From Bacteroidales bacterium (GTDB lineage: Bacteria > Bacteroidota > Bacteroidia > Bacteroidales > P3), in assembly GCA_031286005.1 (NCBI GenBank), contig JAITVC010000128.1:1-14578 (forward strand): 14,578 nt of DNA, in the 5' to 3' direction. Positions 14,545 to 14,578 of the stretch are shown here, piece after piece. Position numbers and translations under genes: made by a program. Position 1 is the stretch's first letter. Every line of letters starts with the position of its first letter. Under the pieces are notes generated by a model. The model made no database searches and was not told the DNA's origin. It saw only the letters and a list, made by a program, of their open reading frames with translations.

Positions 14545-14578
14545 AGGCTTACCTGCTAAAGTTATTTTTCATCAATAC

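Noticed and set aside
1..14578. CRISPR array, transposase, integrase, tRNA or rRNA genes
   Set aside because: I looked for regularly spaced direct repeats, inverted-repeat-bounded elements and cloverleaf or rRNA patterns by eye and found none.

Overview
The window looks like a chromosomal segment from a Bacteroidetes bacterium, probably of the order Bacteroidales. Repeated TAnnTTTG promoter elements (TATCTTTG or TACCTTTG), several with a TTG about 19-20 bp upstream, point to this phylum. So do A-rich rather than Shine-Dalgarno translation starts, the rplU-rpmA-serS neighbourhood, a CarboxypepD_reg-type exported protein, a large TlpA-like protein and a GG-leader peptide. An iron-sulfur flavoprotein-type cysteine motif hints at an anaerobic life. 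The species cannot be named from sequence alone.

Layout. (1) 1-3080: an exported two-half M16 zinc peptidase with its own promoter and a strong terminator. (2) 3107-4207: a CorA-type divalent-cation transporter. It is preceded by a leader of about 140 bases that holds an 18-codon ORF, a hairpin, and a segment able to pair over the corA start codon. (3) 9429 down to 4202, minus strand: rplU-rpmA, a terminator, then a second transcription unit. That unit is flavin reductase-like lipoprotein, serS, a membrane-anchored iron-sulfur flavoprotein and an exported TPR protein, with gaps of only 1-12 bases. The unit ends in a 6-base tail-to-tail overlap with corA. (4) 9475-11379: a divergent pair, a GT2 glycosyltransferase and a FemAB/GNAT-like protein. 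They are separated by a perfect 11-bp inverted repeat that carries both promoter -7 elements. (5) 11404-14578, minus strand: a candidate secreted-peptide locus. It holds a 71-residue GG-leader peptide with six cysteines in its core, a 12-bp hairpin, a TlpA-like thioredoxin protein and an exported CarboxypepD_reg protein.

How the parts may work together. The peptide locus is the best candidate for an undescribed system. The GG leader suggests cleavage and export by a C39-peptidase ABC transporter, which is not in the window. The adjacent exported WCFPC thioredoxin-fold protein could handle the cysteines of the core. The corA leader has the parts of a translation-dependent switch: a short ORF whose stop codon lies in one hairpin arm, and an alternative pairing that covers the corA start. 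The two flavin-family genes around serS both carry N-terminal export or anchor signals absent from ordinary cytoplasmic relatives, which suggests an envelope redox pair. These three proposals are inferences. The gene calls themselves are mostly secure.
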